A stretch of 9,180 nt of DNA, taken from the NCBI GenBank assembly GCA_023254015.1, contig JALQYS010000039.1, forward strand, positions 1 through 9,180, in the 5' to 3' direction. The notes beneath the pieces are model-generated. The model was not told the DNA's origin. It saw nothing but the letters and a program-made list of their open reading frames with translations, and ran no database searches. The translations under genes were made by a program, and so were the position numbers. The first letter of the stretch is position 1; every line of letters starts with the position of its first letter. This document shows positions 8,901-9,180 of this stretch, piece by piece. This stretch comes from Paracoccaceae bacterium (GTDB lineage Bacteria > Pseudomonadota > Alphaproteobacteria > Rhodobacterales > Rhodobacteraceae).

Positions 8901-8926
8901 AAGCGCTCTTGCTGGTTCGGGCCTGA
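2981..8926 (+). CDS. Giant RTX protein: choice-of-anchor L-like, Ig/cadherin-like, about 85 RTX nonapeptides, C-terminal Hint domain
   Basis: A 1981-residue acidic protein, presumably secreted, that binds calcium through RTX repeats. Domains in order: choice-of-anchor L-like (about 14-240, with FVFSSEEFPEY at 135-145 and ND at 151-152); cadherin/Ig-like (about 246-345, with DILANDRD at 265-272 and LNYTIVDGSG at 323-332); RTX GGxGNDxUx nonapeptides in several blocks between about 355 and 1740, roughly 85 by eye; and Hint (about 1790-1945). The RTX blocks are separated by beta-rich linkers ending in FxxIEx[IV]. The only cysteines, C1791, C1849 and C1959, are all in the C-terminal Hint region. 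There is no N-terminal hydrophobic signal, so type I secretion is inferred, but no ABC/MFP/TolC genes are in the window. No toxin, protease or lipase domain was seen. A role as a cell-surface, biofilm or extracellular structural protein is plausible but unproven. The frame is intact throughout despite heavy internal repetition. Confidence 0.93.
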   Translation: MAIASELNINTSASALDMANAIFGSGIQVLSATYTGAIGQAGTYSGALSTLGNVASGGLVSSDTGVILSTGNVADFTNSSGTTDTNLVANRSSDMGTGSVDGDAQLNTVAGQATFDGAVLTASFIPTGDMITMQFVFSSEEFPEYISSNVNDAFGVWVNGTFVPVTITTAGNVAIDEINQNKNSNLYRDNTADQFNTEMDGVTRILSFKAPVNQGQVNTIKIGIADGGDAIYDSNLLIMGDSVQTYALALDDTIQLTPNSSRTFDILANDRDLSDSGLKITHINGTAVVAGQTVTLGTGEKVRLNADGTVTVFSDADVTTSTLNYTIVDGSGNSDVGFITIRTVATVTTDGIVQGTSGADTIQVGYLGDPDGDRIDNADGKGVGGTTGDADYILAGAGNDSIVANLGNDVIYGGTGDDTVFGGAGNDWASLGEGNDSFGSYNADSEGNDTVYGEAGRDAIIGGGQNDILYGGDGNDTLSGGIGNDTLYGEDDADQFNITDDHQGDTIFGGQGGLDQDRIAFGNFTSPNGVNVTFTGAEAGTYAYFGTASGTTGTFSEIEAISGTVNNDQINATGNSANSAYYGLGGDDTISGGTGAETLSGDDGNDAINGGAGNDLLYGGAGNDRFITTGSGLNGNDTIYGGDGYDVIDQTGFTGTNYVNFHEIEEIRAGDSLPAFDWSGDTTSVLYYGGVDSDQALAGSGNDTLYGGTGNDKLFGGAGADTLHGGTGNDSLTGGDGADQLLGNEGNDTLLGGVGADALDGGADADLIYGTAGDTVAGGEAVTTGTDNDTLVLNYADVQSITYGGSSNEAGIVTFYGGGTLSFTGIETIAYADAVDGTSGDDSMSAGYTDAQGDIIDGADGLNDTILGYGGNDSISAGLGSDVIYGGTGNDTIYGGSAGDSGADALYGDAGNDALVGAGGDTLYGGAGNDIFNVYTSAGVTGTTTIVGGEEAGDRDVLEIRFNDGSVTSTPITVTYNADEAGTAVRGSSVAEFSQIEQVSTGSGNDVIDAVANGADGSTYYLGLGDDTVYGGSASEIVIADAGNDLIMAAAGNDQVYGGEGNDAIYGGLGNDMIYAGGGNDQLVGGEGDDTLGGDAGRDLLFGGTGADSMTGGADADTFHGGAGDSVVGGETVTTGTDNDVLVLNYADVQSITYGGGNNEAGTVTFYGGGTLVFSEIENIQFSGAVDGTAGDDQMSPGYTDAQNDQVDGMDGANDTILGYDGNDTINAGSGDDLVYGGTGNDVLRATAGNDTLHGDTGNDDLQSGTGNDAIYGGDGSDLIQSSGVSGADTVVGGETGESLFGDTLDIDSGSTAATVTFSGTEAGTASAGSATVTFSEIETIWTAQGNDTINASAATGDTTLWTSGGDDFVAGGSGNDNVWAGTGNDEVFAGAGNDSVQGDAGTDQIYGGDGADQLSGGADNDYMQGDAGNDLVDGGIGDDFARGDAGNDLVYGGEGNDSVYGGADSDTVYGGDGNDQVYGGFGTDTVYGGAGDDSVTGSGGSDVVHGDDGNDFLQGSDGNDTLFGGAGADTMLGEEDADVFYGGVGDYVDGYETVTTGGTDDDTLHVADVAYIDWDLLNPENGTVHFIGGGTLQFYNIEQVFVDGAQVFPPDFVVEGGAGDDLIDGNYAGDPEGDRIDAADNLSGNDDDMVLAGAGNDTVLGGLGNDTVYGGSGNDALKGEEGNDSVSAGDGADLVYGGAGNDTLSGDSGNDTLLGGDDRDSLFGGIGDVVDGGEGGDDYDVLDLTAWGHPATNILYDSNNPENGTVEFLDADGLVIGTMSFTNIEKVVACFTPGSMVLTDQGEVAVEDLRPGDLVLTRDNGFQTIRWAGRRDLGLAELIAEPRFNPVCIAKGALGGGLPERDMQVSPQHRMLITGPRAELLFGEHEVLVAAKHLLGQPGIEQRLSKGVSYIHILFDNHEIIRADGTWSESFQPAEQTLEGLDSAQRDEILALFPELACGAAFPAARLTLKAKEALLLVRA
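3020..3700 (+). other. Choice-of-anchor L-like domain (residues about 14-240 of the RTX protein)
   Basis: The N-terminal region resembles the choice-of-anchor L family: an early IFGSGIQVLSATYTG block (22-36), a GVILSTGNV block (65-73), then FIPTGDMITMQFVFSSEE (124-141), EYISS (144-148) and NDAFGVWVNG (151-160). The family is known from extracellular proteins that use different C-terminal sorting signals; here the partner is an RTX/Hint C-terminus. Its molecular role is unknown. Boundaries are estimated by eye. Confidence 0.75.
3716..4015 (+). other. Cadherin/Ig-like beta-sandwich domain (residues about 246-345)
   Basis: The segment has the usual course of bacterial Ig/cadherin-like repeats: DDTIQLTPNSSRTFDILAND (251-270), then LKITHINGTA, LNADGTVTVFSD (304-315) and LNYTIVDGSGNSD (323-335). 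Such domains act as spacers or adhesion modules in long secreted proteins. There is a single copy, between the anchor L-like domain and the first RTX block. Confidence 0.65.
5078..5653 (+). repeat. Internal duplication, copy 1 (residues 700-891)
   Basis: These residues align without gaps to residues 1051-1242 at an offset of 351 residues (1053 bp). The match covers an RTX run, the linker with LVLNYADVQSITYGG (791-805), the FYGGGTL-FxxIExI element and the start of the next RTX run. Bases 5350-5385 are identical to 6403-6438 over 36 nt. The other copy is at 6131-6706. Confidence 0.8.
6131..6706 (+). repeat. Internal duplication, copy 2 (residues 1051-1242)
   Basis: Partner of 5078-5653. Conserved landmarks at the same offset are GGADAD (1112-1117 against 761-766), LVLNYADVQSITYGG (1142-1156), FYGGGTL (1166-1172) and YGGTGND (1236-1242). 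The RTX parts are more diverged than the linker core. Beyond residue 1242 the alignment needs gaps. Confidence 0.8.
8348..8815 (+). other. Hint (hedgehog/intein) domain, Hint_2 type (residues about 1790-1945)
   Basis: Block A starts at C1791 (CFTPGSMVLT) and is followed by VEDLRPGDLVLTRDNGFQ (1807-1824) and IRWAG (1826-1830). Block B is VSPQHRMLI (1866-1874), with S1867 and H1870 in the place of the intein TxxH. Further family signatures are GLPERDMQ (1858-1865), EVLVAAKHLLG (1887-1897) and LFDNHEIIRADG (1915-1926). No intein C-terminal splice block (HN followed by C/S/T) and no C-extein are present, so splicing is not expected. From Hint biochemistry, an N-to-S acyl shift at C1791 could cleave the chain before it. 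Such activity is inferred and not known for this protein. Confidence 0.88.
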
Positions 8927-8932
8927 AACAGC

Positions 8933-8970
8933 GCGCAAAGGGTGTGGGTCAGCGCCCGCCCCCTTTGCGC
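8933..8970. terminator. Candidate bidirectional terminator between convergent genes
   Basis: GCGCAAAGGG (8933-8942) and CCCTTTGCGC (8961-8970) form a perfect 10-bp inverted repeat with an 18-nt loop, which itself holds a short GGG/CCC pairing. It begins 6 nt after the RTX-gene stop. Its right arm lies inside the last codons of the convergent araC-type gene. No clear U-tract follows on the plus strand; on the minus strand a short TTT run follows. Position and symmetry suggest shared termination for both genes. Confidence 0.6.
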
Positions 8971-9180
8971 CAATCTGACGGCGCAACGCCGAATCTTGCC
9001 TTGAACAGTCGCGAAAACTGCGCCTGATCGCAAAAACCCAAGCGGTAAGACACCTCGGCCAGCGATAGCGCGGGTGACGCGGTGATCAGATCACGCGCGG
9101 CGGCCAGACGCTCTTCGCGGATGAATTGCGATACCGTCTGGTTGGTGTCGCCGAACAACTCATGCAGATAGCGCTTTGAA
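8949..9180 (-). CDS. AraC-family transcriptional regulator, C-terminal part (5' end outside window)
   Basis: The minus-strand frame is open to the window edge and ends at TGA (8951-8949), so only the last 76 residues are visible. They contain most of the AraC/XylS two-helix-turn-helix DNA-binding domain. The first part reads SKRYLHELFGDT, then FIREERLAAARDLI, and the second recognition unit is LSLAEVSYRLGFCDQAQFSR followed by LFKARFGVAPSDWR. This is the standard family C-terminus, with a short KGGGR tail. The effector-binding N-terminal domain is out of view, so the ligand and targets cannot be named. The gene converges on the RTX gene with 22 bp between stop codons, and there is no direct sign that it regulates it. 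A hairpin spans its stop codon. Confidence 0.93.
   Translation of the reverse strand, partial: SKRYLHELFGDTNQTVSQFIREERLAAARDLITASPALSLAEVSYRLGFCDQAQFSRLFKARFGVAPSDWRKGGGR

Noticed and set aside
8348..8926. An intein or a mobile homing element at the 3' end of the RTX gene.
   Set aside because: There is no endonuclease domain, no C-terminal splice block and no C-extein; the Hint_2-type terminal domain explains the sequence better.
7100..8986. Long minus-strand open frames across the RTX and Hint region (for example 7100-7738 and 8063-8986).
   Set aside because: They are mirror images of the 27-bp repeats (repeated VIA/AID patterns) and of the Hint coding sequence. The plus-strand frame has clear domains throughout.

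Overview
The window is GC-rich, densely coding chromosomal DNA that looks alphaproteobacterial, most likely Rhodobacteraceae. The reasons are its base composition and codon use, and above all a giant RTX protein ending in the Hint domain type (PF13403-like) that is abundant in that family. The family placement is inference; no rRNA or other marker gene is present.

Layout. Positions 1-1594 (+) hold the 3' part of a RecQ DNA helicase with two HRDC domains; its N-terminal Walker A/B portion lies upstream of the window. After 33 bp, with a strong Shine-Dalgarno, comes a complete yaaA (1628-2425, +), a peroxide-stress/iron-homeostasis protein. A small GC hairpin follows its stop codon. A 555-bp stretch (2426-2980) then carries no gene I can support. 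Positions 2981-8926 (+) are one 1981-residue acidic, Gly/Asp-rich protein. In order it has a choice-of-anchor L-like domain, a cadherin/Ig-like domain, about 85 RTX calcium-binding nonapeptides broken up by beta-rich linkers, and a C-terminal Hint (hedgehog/intein) domain. A 10-bp inverted repeat lies between this gene and the convergent 3' end of an AraC-family regulator (8949-9180, minus strand), whose N-terminal part lies outside the window.

How the genes fit together. recQ and yaaA are close and co-directional and may be co-transcribed; both plausibly serve genome or oxidative-stress upkeep. The RTX protein is a separate unit with its own long upstream region. It has no N-terminal signal peptide, so export by a type I (ABC/MFP/TolC) system is inferred, but no exporter gene is in the window. 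The AraC regulator converges on it, and nothing in the sequence shows that it controls it.

The most interesting part is the internal organisation of the RTX protein. A linker signature E-[AN]-G followed 13-19 residues later by F-x-x-I-E-x-[IV] closes almost every RTX block, and its last copy sits directly before the presumed catalytic Cys of the Hint domain. A second module (G-Y-x-D...G-D-x-I-D) opens four blocks. About 190 residues are duplicated without gaps at a 351-residue offset.
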